Of a stretch of 38,989 nt of DNA, positions 30,673-38,989 are shown piece after piece. Origin of the DNA: Spirogloea muscicola (taxonomy: Eukaryota; Streptophyta; Zygnematophyceae; Spirogloeales; Spirogloeaceae); assembly GCA_009602725.1 (NCBI GenBank), contig WELB01000059.1:416716-455704 (forward strand), given 5' to 3'. Positions within the stretch are counted from its first letter, which is position 1, and each line of letters opens with the position of its first letter. A model generated the notes under the pieces. The model saw only the letters and a program-made list of their open reading frames with translations, was not told where the DNA came from and made no database searches. Position numbers and translations under genes: made by a program.

Positions 30673-31340
30673 GTTTTGTCTTAGATGTTCACGTCCACGA
30701 GAACAGAAAACAAGCAAAGGAGCTTACATCCGACGGTTGCGGCCTCTATGTAGCGGGGAATTACCACCCTGCACGAAGTAATTCCAGAGAGCAGCCGGGT
30801 AATTGGCAAGATTGGCGGCAGGTTCCCACGTGTTGTGCTCAGGCTCCTAGCCGAGCCACTTCACAAGATACTCACGGGTCTTAAGCCACGGAGACTGTCC
30901 CGGTGTGACAAGATTTCCTCTACCTCGTACTCAAGCTCATCCTCGAGCAAGATAGGAGGTGGGAGCGGTTGAACGCGGCCATCCGAACGGAAGGCCCGGA
31001 GCTGGGACACGTGAAATACTCTTGAGTCTTCCACTGTACCGGTGTACCGAGCTCATAGGACACCTTGCCGAAAGGCGTACCACCGGGAAATGTCCAATCC
31101 TCTTTGGCAGCATCATGTGCGTACCTACTGCCTACAAGGACAGGTGCTTCTTACTCACCAGTACTTGAGCACCCACGTCGAAGGACACGGCCTTCCGACG
31201 ATGGTCAGCATAAGCCTTCTGCCTCCTCTGGTCATTCTCCGAGAAATGCCGGGCCCGTTGTTGGGCCTCCAAGAGGGTTTGAGTGAAGGCAACAGCGGCC
31301 GCATTCCGCCTCCCCACCTACACAAGGTTGCTCGGAGATG
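30673..31340 (-). pseudogene. Element A3: integrase C-terminus and chromodomain
   Basis: The minus strand encodes a segment with KAYADHRRKAVSFDVGAQVL, then VSQLRAFRSDGRVQ, EYEVEEILSHRD and a chromodomain with EYLVKWLG-stop-EPEHNTWEP. It is homologous to A1 and A2 but more diverged. Frame changes and stops are frequent. The left end is at about 30673. The right end is cut by the solo LTR at 31346. Confidence 0.75.
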
Positions 31341-31345
31341 CTGAC

Positions 31346-32206
31346 TGTGACAAACCTGACCCTTAAGAGCACAGTCATGGGTCAGTAAGTCCTTATTGAT
31401 TTCGGTCGCTGGGGTTCAGAGACAAACCCCCAGCACAGAGTAGCACCACGTGTTCTACACAGCGGAAGTTTTGCCCTGAGGCGCTGCCGACAGGCAGCAG
31501 CTCACCTCTCAGGTACGGGCCAGCGACTGCAGTCACAGTCTTCCTCACAGAGAGCCGATGAAGATCCGCGACAACGGGATGCGGCGACGGGCTGCAGCAG
31601 CAGGCAGCAACAGGGCTGCGTCGGCGGGCTGCGGCAGCAGGCGGCAGCAGGGCTGCGCCTCTCTCTCGCGGGCTTCACTGATGGTGACGGGGTGACCCGA
31701 GTCTGCTCTCAGCCCTACTTGCAGTGCTTCATGTGCCACCCTCCCCTCTGGGGGTCTCTGGGAGGTTCGTCTCCGGGGCCACCTTCGAGAAGGCGGGCCC
31801 GACGAGGGGATCCTAGCGAGGGCAGGCCACGCGGCTCCCTTCTGGATGCGGCGGCCGTCCTGCGGCGCTGCCGAGCGGCGCCCTGCGGCGCCAGCTTGCG
31901 GCGCCGCCAGTGGGTCACAGGTGTGGCGCGGCGTCACAGGCGAGCCACACGTGTCACATACACGTCCTTGCGTGCACGGCGGCAAATTCAGGAATATGCC
32001 GTAAAGCTCCGCTTTGGAAGTCCAGAATTTGCCGCCTCTGCTGGAGGCGGCGCGCCTGCACGTCATATTGTCAGCAGGCGCGTCACACCGCGCGACACCT
32101 CGCGCGGCGCTCTTGCGCGTCGCACGCGCGTCGCACGCGTCAGGCACGTGCGCGTCAGTGGTAACACGGTAGCGCTTAAGTCGGAATTAATGGCGGGGAC
32201 GTTACA
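31346..32206 (-). mobile_element. Solo LTR, family C (861 bp), target duplication CTGAC
   Basis: The plus strand starts TGTGAC and ends GTTACA. CTGAC stands at 31341-31345 and at 32207-32211. Related tips elsewhere followed by a primer-binding site end GTCACA, so the LTR is in minus orientation. Its insertion splits the integrase gene of A3. Confidence 0.92.
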
Positions 32207-32211
32207 CTGAC

Positions 32212-32580
32212 CGTAATAAAAGAAGAGGGGTGTCTCTCTGGTGGACTTATGATAGGCGTGTTCGCAGCAGATTCGGCCGGAGCCAGAAATGCATCCCAGT
32301 CAGTGTGATTCGGGTTGACAAATTGCCGGAGCATGTCCTCCAGAACCCTATTCATTCGCTCGGTTTGGCTATCGCTTTGGGATTGAAGGCAGTATACATG
32401 GCCTGCGTAGTGCCATTTTGCTTGCTTACTTCCTTCCCGTGAAGTGACCCGTATTCTAGGATCGAAGTCAGAGACCATCCTTTCGGGTACCCCATGCAAC
32501 TTCCACACCGTACCCACAAGATGCCAGCAAAGTCCCGCCGAAGCTCGCGTGGTCGTTGGAGCTAAGGGTACCATGTTGCT
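32212..32580 (-). pseudogene. Element A3: integrase core, C-terminal half
   Basis: The minus strand reads SNMVPLAPTTTRAS, LWKLHGVPERMVSD-type text, QTERMNRVLEDMLRQFVNP and FLAPAES. These match the integrase core of A1 and A2, including the second catalytic Asp and the Glu. The upstream half lies at 35582-35780. The break is exactly the CAACC target site of element B1. Confidence 0.85.
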
Positions 32581-32585
32581 CAACC

Positions 32586-33275
32586 TGTAACGATTTTACA
32601 TAGCTGGAATGTCAATGCAGCAGTAATGCATTGACAGATGCCTGGAGATAGACACCTCATCCGGCTGATACATAAGTTGACTGTCAGTGCCGCAGGAAAG
32701 GCTTGACAGATGCCTGGAGACGGACATTCACCAGGCTGGGCAGCGTGATTTCAACCTAGAGCTGAGAGCGGCGCAACCCGGAGTCGTGACCCGCACAGCA
32801 TGGTGCTGGCGCTGGAACGGCGACGGAGGCGGCAGCGCTGTAGACTGCCCTGACGGCATTGTTAGCCGTTCGTGTTGACGGGAATGATAGACGGCTTACG
32901 ATAGCCTGGGGGTAGTGACCGTCAGCTGCTAGTGACGGAGGACCGTCAGTATGGCGGTGGTGGCTGATGGATGGGTAGATTGTCGGTGGTAGCCCGTTGA
33001 TAGTCGTCGACAGATCGTGGACGGGTCGTCGACGCTAGACTGGGTGCCAGTCATTCTACCCGGGCCCTTGTGGCCGGGCTCGCAGTCTGTCGGGCTATAT
33101 AGGGGGCAACCGAGATGGGAGAGGGGGTGAGTTCTTCACCCAACCTCAGACCCCTGGACCCTTGCCCCTGCAGTATCCGTTGCTCAGTTTTACCGTTGCA
33201 GCCCCATTCCAATGCCTCCCCGCTTTTCCTTGCGCGCCGGCAGCCCGGGCTTGGCGATCCACTGCATTCGTTTCA
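32586..33275 (+). repeat. 5' LTR of B1 (690 bp)
   Basis: It starts TGTAACGATTTTACA and ends CGTTTCA. It contains two copies of TTGACAGATGCCTGGAGA near its start and several ACCGTCAG words in its middle. Confidence 0.92.
33096..33102 (+). promoter_or_regulatory. TATA box in LTR family B
   Basis: TATATAG in the context GTCGGGCTATATAGGGGGCA. It is conserved at 17198-17204 and 35398-35404 in the other two LTRs. It is the likely core promoter of the element. The element's RNA would then start in the following 30-40 bases. Confidence 0.7.
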
Positions 33276-33276
33276 A

Positions 33277-33288
33277 TGGTATCAGAGG
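33277..33288 (+). other. Primer-binding site of element B1
   Basis: TGGTATCAGAGG begins two bases after the 5' LTR end. It is the initiator Met tRNA type, the same as in the other elements here. Confidence 0.88.
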
Positions 33289-33326
33289 AGACAAGCCCTC
33301 GCCAGCGCTCACACGGCGTGTGCGCC

Positions 33327-33674
33327 ATGGCAGGCAAGGAGGCGCTGCGGAAGCGGGATGATGCGTGGCGCGCGTGCAACAACTCCAGCACGCGAGCGGC
33401 CGGGTACACCACTCGCGACGATGCCTGGTGGACGAGCTTTGCCTGCATCGTGGGTGAGTCCGCGGACCTAGCGGCTGGCAACCGCTTGTGTCCGCAGGGG
33501 TCTGGAGGCATCGTTGCCGCCAGCAATGGCGACAACGTGGGGTCGGCAGAGGTCCGGAAAGGCCATGACTGTCAACCATGGCGGCGAGGTGGAATCGAGA
33601 GGTGCCGTCGCCACTGGCACCCCAACGGCAGCTGTTGCCGGGTCAACCCTTCCAGCGCGCATCACCTGCTGTAG
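33327..33674 (+). CDS. gag-like ORF of element B1 (115 residues)
   Basis: The ATG at 33327 sits in a GCCATGG context 39 bases behind the primer-binding site, the usual place of a gag start. The product starts MAGKEALRKRDDAWRACNN and contains TRDDAWWTSFACI. It lacks a CCHC knuckle. I recognise no family, and gag is inferred from position only. The frame closes at 33674. Confidence 0.4.
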   Translation: MAGKEALRKRDDAWRACNNSSTRAAGYTTRDDAWWTSFACIVGESADLAAGNRLCPQGSGGIVAASNGDNVGSAEVRKGHDCQPWRRGGIERCRRHWHPNGSCCRVNPSSAHHLL

Positions 33675-34884
33675 GACTGTCTGCTTGTCAGCATGGAGTC
33701 CAAGTCAGCGGCGGTTGGGAGGTGAAGGTTGACAATGTGCTCGAGGCCGAGTTTGAGTTTCTTGTCCTTGATGCTCGGAATGGTGATTCCTGCCATATCA
33801 AAACAACAGCCTGTACAGACTGTGTGTCGTTTGCATGGGTGTCTTAGCCCTTTTGTGGCCGACTGTCTTTGTGCTGTTGAGATTGCCATGGGAGCTTTGG
33901 CTCCAACCTGGACTGTGCGAAGAGTGGCACCAATGCCAGAGTAGCCTCTGTATTGGGCTGGAGGAAAGTGCAGGACTGGCTCAGCTCATTCTGGGGGAGC
34001 GTACCTGCTTCATTTTACACGTGATGCGGGTCAATTCCATGGAGCCCTGTGGTGCCGACCGCGCCATCGACTCGGCGTTTTGGCACGCGTCGGCGAGCAT
34101 AGCAGCGGATGGCAAAGGGGAGCTCCTCGACAAGGGAAAGATCCTGAAGAGTCAGAGGATGACGGTGATGCTTAGTCGCCTGGCTGTATTCCTGCTGTTG
34201 CTGGCCGTGGTGTTCATGCTGCTGCTGCTGTAGTAGCTGCTGGTGCTACTTTAGCTGCTGCTGCTGCTACAGCTGCACCATGGCTGCTGCTGCTGGAATC
34301 CGACCTCCCTTGCCTTTGTGTTGAAGGATCAGGTCCACCTTCGACAACTGCCGGGGTTAGAAGCCCATGTGGCTGGCCCAAGAAGCGACGTGCCCACTGG
34401 CGACAACCAGTGGACGGCTTTCCGCGTGGGTTGGAGTCTCTGGAGAAGATCAAGGGAGTACCACCCCAGAGACGAAGGAATTTGTCTTGCATGGGGAAGC
34501 CTGATGGCATTGGTGTGTGGAGGATGTTGAGCAACTTCGTGGTGCAAGGGCCCTTGGACAAGGCACTGCGGACGAAGCCAAGATGGGGGCTACAGGGTGG
34601 CTCTTGCTTCTCATCCCCAACACCAATCTTCCTTGCATTTCCAGATAAGTCCAATGACGTCGTGTTGATTGAATTGTGGCTAGGCAAGCCTAACCCCTAA
34701 CCTGCTAGCCAAGCCTGTGATCCGAAGATTAGTTGGCATGGCCAATGTGGGTGAGGACGGCAGGTCGATGGTTCTATCAACAGACGGTTCCATGACGAGA
34801 CAGGGCAGTGTAGTGAGGTCTGGCCTAAGGAGGCCTAAGGAAAATGTAGCGTGCGAGGACGCTATGCCTCTAAGGGTGGTGCTG
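33675..34884 (+). other. Rest of the B1 internal region, unidentified
   Basis: There are several overlapping short frames and no polymerase motifs. One frame at about 33690-33830 contains GGWEVKVDNVLEAEFEFLVL, which vaguely recalls the second half of a retropepsin. Another (34410-34700) encodes 96 residues starting MDGFPRGLESLEKIKG and ending LIELWLGKPNP. Neither is recognised. A polypurine tract before the 3' LTR is weak (CTAAGGGTGGTG). Confidence 0.45.
34189..34305. repeat. Imperfect CTG/GCT trinucleotide repeat
   Basis: CTGCTGTTG..., GCTGCTGCTGCT and GCTGCTGCTGCTGG runs are separated by short interruptions. In one minus-strand frame they encode polyalanine. In plus frames they encode Leu or stops. 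Confidence 0.85.
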
Positions 34885-35576
34885 TGTAACGATTTTACAT
34901 GGCTGGAATGTCAATGCAGCAGTAATTTATTGACAGATGCCTGGAGATAGACACCTCATCCGGCTGATACATAAGTTGACTGTCAGTGCCGCAGGAAAGG
35001 CTTGACAGATGCCTGGAGACGGACATCACCAGGCTGGGCAGCGTGATTTCAACCTAGAGCTGAGAGCGGCGCATCCCGGAGTCGTGACGCGCGAGACAGC
35101 ATGGTGCTGGCGCTGGAACGGCGACGGGAGGCGGCAGCGCTGTAGACTGCCCTGACGGCATTGTTAGCCGTTAGTGTTGACGGGAATGATAGACGGCTTA
35201 CGATAGCCTGGGGGTAGTGACCGTCAGCTGCTAGTGACGGAGGACCGTCAGTATGGCGGTGGTGGCTGATGGATGGGTAGATTGTCGGTGGTAGCCCGTT
35301 GATAGTCGTCGACAGATCGTGGACGGGTCGTCGACGCTAGACTGGGTGCCAGTCATTCTACCCGGGCCCTTGTGGCCGGGTTCGCAGTCTGTCGGGCTAT
35401 ATAGGGGGCACCCGAGATGGGAGAGGGGGTGAGTTCTTCACCCAACCTCAGACCCCTGCACCCTTGCCCCTGCAGATCCGTTGCTCATTTTTACCGTTGC
35501 AGCCCCATTCCAATGCCTCCCCGCTTTTCCTTGCGCGCCGGCAGCCCGGGCTTGGCGATCCACAGCATTAGTTTCA
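34885..35576 (+). repeat. 3' LTR of B1 (692 bp)
   Basis: It starts TGTAACGATTTTACA and ends TAGTTTCA, then the target duplication CAACC. It is almost the same as the 5' LTR, with a few substitutions and small indels. Confidence 0.92.
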
Positions 35577-35581
35577 CAACC

Positions 35582-36075
35582 GATCCACACAGACGGCAAT
35601 GGCATCAATCCATGCAGCGTCTTATTCAACTGTGTGATTTGAACAACACTAACATCAGTCATTCCGCTCAGGAAGCTTTGAACAAATGCGGCTAGTTTGC
35701 CAGAGATTGCCTTGCTTCGCTGACATGTGGTACAGCTTTGCCTAAAATCGTGTACTTGGGCCACAAAGCGGTGCGTCAAAGATTATTTGGTCTTCTCAAC
35801 TCCCAGATGACACAGTATCATGCAGCGCCTGCATGATGGTGCTATGCACGGCATTGAAGTCCGGAACCACAATGACGTCGCCGTGCCACCAGAAGCCCTG
35901 GTTAGTGGAGTGTGCGGGTGTGCGTACATTATTTGCCTCCGCAAACCAAGGGTCTGTTGCCATACCCATCGCACGTACCCATCAGAGAGTTGGGCAGTCG
36001 GTTGCCGAGAGTAGGACGAATGCCTGCATCCGCATCTCGCAACGTGTTCACAGCATGCACTGCAGCAGCCCCTGC
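35582..36075 (-). pseudogene. Element A3: RNase H end, integrase zinc site and core start
   Basis: The minus strand reads NIAGAAAVHAV (compare NIHGAAALATL in A1), GFWWHGDVIVVPDFN, MQALHD, CTTCQRSKAISGK and DAIAVCVDRL, with frame changes. It then stops at the B1 target site. The reading continues at 32580. At the right it ends where an LTR fragment begins. Confidence 0.8.
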
Positions 36076-36084
36076 AATGTTTCG

Positions 36085-36466
36085 GAAGTGGAAAGGTTAG
36101 AAGTGACGCCAAGAGAGAGGCAAAGCCGTGCTGCTGCTTGCTGCCGCAGCCGCCACCACAGCTCTGCTGCTGCCATCTGCTGCTCAGCCCGTTGCCGCAG
36201 CTCGGCGCTGTGAACATCGCCGGCTCTCTGTGTAAGTTTTATGGCTACACGCATGTGGGAACAGCTACTAAGCAGACCCTCAGAGATACACCGCCTTCTG
36301 GCGGTGCCTGAGAAGACGTTCGCTGCGCTGTATGCGCGCGCATATGCTCTGTGTCCGCTGGCATTCCACGCTGTGGGGGGGTAGTCCTTATACCCCTCTA
36401 GGTCTGAACTCCAATACGGGTGTTTCAACCCCTGGCTGTGCGTGTATAGGGGTGAGGACGAAAACT
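36085..36466 (+). repeat. Truncated 5' LTR of element G2
   Basis: Words shared with 13730-14058 include GCCGCCACCACAGCTCTGCTGCTGCC-like text (with changes), CCGGCTCTCTGT and GGCGGTGCCTGAG. A primer-binding site follows at 36467. The 5' part of the LTR is missing. Confidence 0.65.
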
Positions 36467-36478
36467 TGGTATCAGAGA
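36467..36478 (+). other. Primer-binding site of element G2
   Basis: TGGTATCAGAGA lies directly behind the LTR remnant. Confidence 0.75.
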
Positions 36479-36479
36479 T

Positions 36480-38285
36480 GTCCTTGCGTCTGGCTGGCCT
36501 CGTATATTTGTGATGTTACGGCATTTGATGCATCTTCTTCTGATGCTCTGGCGCTGACTGGTCTCTCTAGTGACTTAAGACCCCTTGCCAGAGTGTACCC
36601 GTGGATCTGAGGCGACCCACCATGCACCCTGAAGGGAGGGTGGCACGGAGAAGCACGAGACTCAAGTAGAGAGACTTCTGACCGGATGCTGGGGACTCAT
36701 TGAAACTTTGAGTGAAGGGCGCAGCCCTGCTGCTGCCTGCTGCTGTAGACCGCTGACACACGGCACTTTGCCGGCTCACTGGAAGATCTTGGCGGCGTCC
36801 CGCTAGATGCAAGTCTGTAGCGAGTGCCAAGGAGGTGGAGCTGCTGCCTAGCGGCAGTGTCACAAGGCAAGTCTCCCCCTGTGCTGGAGTGCTTCCTCGT
36901 GGCGAGTGGTTGTCCCTGAATGCCCCAAGCACTCAATCCGAAATGGACGCATTCGGCTCTTACCTGCCTATTAGGGGCCGAACGCTACACTCACCCTGGT
37001 TCGTGCGTTGGCACAATCCAAGAGTTATTGAGTTCTTGTTACGGTGCTTGGCACTGTGTAGTGAGATGAGGCATGTGCCGGCTGCCACCATTGACCTAAA
37101 GGCCTTTGTGGCCCTGGACAGTATCTCAGTGTTAACTACTTCCCGTGCAAGTCCATGGCTCTCCGCAGCTGTTGATGATGTCATCACGGCTACGAGCCAA
37201 GTGGGCGTGCTGAGACAGGGTTGGCGAATGTCGTCAGTGCGCCCTCCAGAACCCGCTGCCTGGAATCCTCTTCGCCTGTATACTCGTTGTGGTACCTACG
37301 TGTCAAGCCACTGGTGTCGGGTATGGACGAGACCCTGTGTCATTGCACGTTGACCTACTCTCACACACGGCATGGTTTGAGCAGGCGTCGAACACGGTGG
37401 CTGAGTGCATGGCTACATTTTGTTTCCAGTGGGTTTACCTCCCTGGAAGGATGAATACTGCGAATCCCGTGAGCCGCAACATTGCAGGGGCTGCTGTGGC
37501 GGCTGTCTTGAAGGCTTCAGGGGTTCGCACCGCAGACGTGCGTCTTACTCGTGGAGCAGCTCGGCAGTCCACCGCCAACCTCTTTGAGCTGTATGTGCGT
37601 AATCGTGATGGGTAAGGCCCAGACCCATGGTTTGCAAGTGCAAGCAATACAAGCACCGTAGTCAATGACCAAGGCTTCTGGCGGCAAGGTGACGCCATCA
37701 AAGTCCCCGACTGAAAACCCATGCGAAGCAGTATCTTGCGAGAAATGCATGAACATCCGTATTGTGTTATTGGAATTGGGAAGGAAGCTATCCGGGTTCT
37801 CTTTCGGCGGTCGGGCTGGAAAGCCCGGGTGGAGTCTTTTTGAAAACTCGTGCCACCTGCCAGCGGAGTAAGGCATGCTCTCATAAGCCTGCCGGGTTGC
37901 TCCAACCGTTGATGATTACCCAGCGGAAGTGGTCTGATCTGAGTGTAAATTATACCAACCACTTGCCAATGACGCGGAACGGCTGTGACGCCATCGTCGT
38001 ATTTGTGAATGTCCGAGTAAGATGGCGCGTTTTGTGCCTACGACCACAAAGATGCCAGCCAAAGAATCCGCTGGTAAATTCGTCGACCGACTATAACAAC
38101 TGCACGCAGTTACTGAGACCTCGCTTCACGGGTCTCTTCTGGACGAAGTTTTGCAGGCTCATAGTCATATAGCAATCCATGCCCACAGCTTTCCACCCAC
38201 AAACTGATGGTCAAACAGGGCGAGTGCATCGGGCTTTGGAGGACATGCTAAGGCATTTCGAAAAGCCCAGCCGAAAAATATATAT
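36480..38285 (+). pseudogene. Element G2/A4: decayed internal region with RNase H and integrase
   Basis: From 36480 to about 37340 there is no known domain; 37080-37340 matches 15780-16100. Then follow the end of RNase H (FQWVYLPGRMNTANPVSRN, about 37425-37480), the linker to GFWRQGDAIKVP, a zinc-site remnant (TRATCQRSKACSHKPAGLLQP), integrase core start (SDLSVNYTNHLP; the first catalytic Asp is changed to Asn) and FHPQTDGQTGRVHRALEDMLRHF (about 38195-38260). RT is absent and stops and frame changes are common. The copy ends near 38285. Confidence 0.7.
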
Positions 38286-38299
38286 GCGATCTTTGCACC

Positions 38300-38466
38300 T
38301 TCCAGCCCTTTTAGACCTTTATCAACTCTTTGGGCTGGCCGCAATTGATCCTTCGCGGTTCACTTGCACAGGCCACGCGTTGGCCGCGGCCTCTGGCGTC
38401 CGTCGGGGCGACGTCTACCCGCCTGCTAGCTATTCTGATTTGCATCTACTGACTAGAGGTAACTGA
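38300..38466 (+). pseudogene. LINE C-terminal tail, copy L4
   Basis: A frame ending GHALAAASGVRR...YSDLHLLTRGN-stop (38464-38466) matches the ORF ends at 10470 and 16681. The upstream part is replaced by the integrase remnant of G2. Confidence 0.7.
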
Positions 38467-38728
38467 GAGCCCTCTTGCTGCCGTCTTAGCACTTAGTACC
38501 TTGCTATCTGCTTCATCCGGCTCCTTCAGACTTTGTCCGTTCCTCTGGGCTGGCCTCTCGCAGCCACCAGTCAATCTGGCCGCGCTATCTCTTTGGGCTG
38601 GTCTCTGAGCCATTGCCTTACATTTATTTGTTCATCCCATCGTGGGCTGGCTTTTCCCAGGCCTCGCCCCCTTCCGGAAAAGCTGTTTCTTCTCCTACAG
38701 AGGGGGTAAGAGATAGAAAGACGCTGCT
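38467..38728 (+). repeat. LINE 3' UTR of copy L4 with GGGCTGGC hairpins
   Basis: GGGCTGGC-TCT-CAGCC type words occur at about 38548, 38595 and 38643, as in 10471-10965. The sequence is cut by an LTR-like start at 38729. Confidence 0.6.
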
Positions 38729-38989
38729 TGTAACGTTCCCTCCGTTTGGGAGTGCCAACGGTGCCGGTAACCTTACATGTTTGCAGTTGCATTTGCCGCG
38801 GGAACGCTTCAACGGTCCCGGCTCCGCCCCGGCGCCGCGGCCCGAGGGCCCGGTCCCGTATCACACGTGCTCCGCCCCCGGCGCCGCGGCCCGCGGCCCC
38901 GGTTCCGTACTGCACGTGTTCCATCCCCGGCGCCGCGGCCACGGCCCCGGTTCCGTATCGTACTTGCGCTGCGCCGCCCTCCGGCGCCG
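38729..38989 (+). repeat. LTR-like start with GC-rich tandem units, runs off the window
   Basis: TGTAACGTTCCC at 38729 equals the reverse complement of the end at 30672. From 38818, about 50-bp units with CCCCGGCGCCGCGGCC, CGGTTCCGTA and CACGTG repeat at least three times up to the window edge. No coding potential is apparent. Confidence 0.55.

Larger units (their letters stand above)
32586..35576 (+). mobile_element. Non-autonomous LTR retrotransposon B1 (2,991 bp), target duplication CAACC
   Basis: It has two LTRs of about 690 bp (32586-33275 and 34885-35576), a primer-binding site and an internal region of 1,609 bp. CAACC occurs at 32581-32585 and 35577-35581. The LTRs differ at few positions by eye, which suggests a recent insertion. 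No protease, RT, RNase H or integrase motif is visible inside, so an autonomous relative must supply the enzymes. Orientation is plus, from the primer-binding site. Confidence 0.93.

Noticed and set aside
34189-34305. Leu-rich segment as a membrane helix
   Set aside because: It is a product of the CTG trinucleotide repeat and stops immediately after. Composition rather than function explains it.

Overview
The window looks like nuclear DNA of a green alga (Chlorophyta; genus not determinable). The coding DNA is GC-rich. The two intact-looking genes have GT-AG introns of about 100-380 bases. One encodes a plant-type plastid DnaJ zinc-finger protein. A fragment of a plant-like mitochondrial nad6 gene is embedded in the DNA. 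Most of the rest is chromodomain-bearing Ty3/gypsy retrotransposons and a LINE, nested in one another. No rRNA, tRNA, CRISPR or bacterial operon structure was seen.

Layout. 1-320: a (GT)143 microsatellite. 836-2950 (+): a five-exon gene for a membrane-anchored SGNH/PC-esterase-like enzyme; all splice phases agree, but one TGA interrupts the frame at codon 335. 3490-4302 (-): a three-exon gene for a plastid-type DnaJ zinc-finger protein, convergent with the esterase; a single N sits where its frame breaks. 4690-5487: a diverged inverted repeat. 6366-6710: a hairpin plus a partial tandem copy. 7896-8434: orphan exon candidates. 8619-9656: two head-to-head copies of a Ty3/gypsy RNase H segment that share one nonsense codon.

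9800-18290: LINE remnants (reverse transcriptase, then a zinc-binding and restriction-like C-terminal region). They are interrupted by a mosaic LTR element (13041-16396) that carries the nad6 fragment just behind its primer-binding site, and by a solo LTR with a perfect 5-bp target duplication (16685-17378). 18291-25280 (-): a full-length but dead chromovirus (A1, two LTRs, gag-pol). 25281-30066 (+): a second copy (A2), 5'-truncated and fused tail-on to A1, so the pair forms a very large inverted repeat. 30070-38989: repeats plus a degenerate third copy (A3, - strand) that was split first or second by a solo LTR (31346-32206, duplication CTGAC) and by a 2,991-bp non-autonomous LTR element (32586-35576, duplication CAACC). 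After these come a fourth gag-pol remnant, a LINE tail and GC-rich tandem repeats that run off the window.

How it works together. The left 8 kb is ordinary genic DNA. From about 8.5 kb on, the window is a retrotransposon graveyard whose insertion order can be read from the interruptions. The autonomous elements all carry disabling changes. The best-preserved and probably youngest insertion is the small non-autonomous LTR element, whose two LTRs look nearly identical and which encodes no recognisable polymerase.
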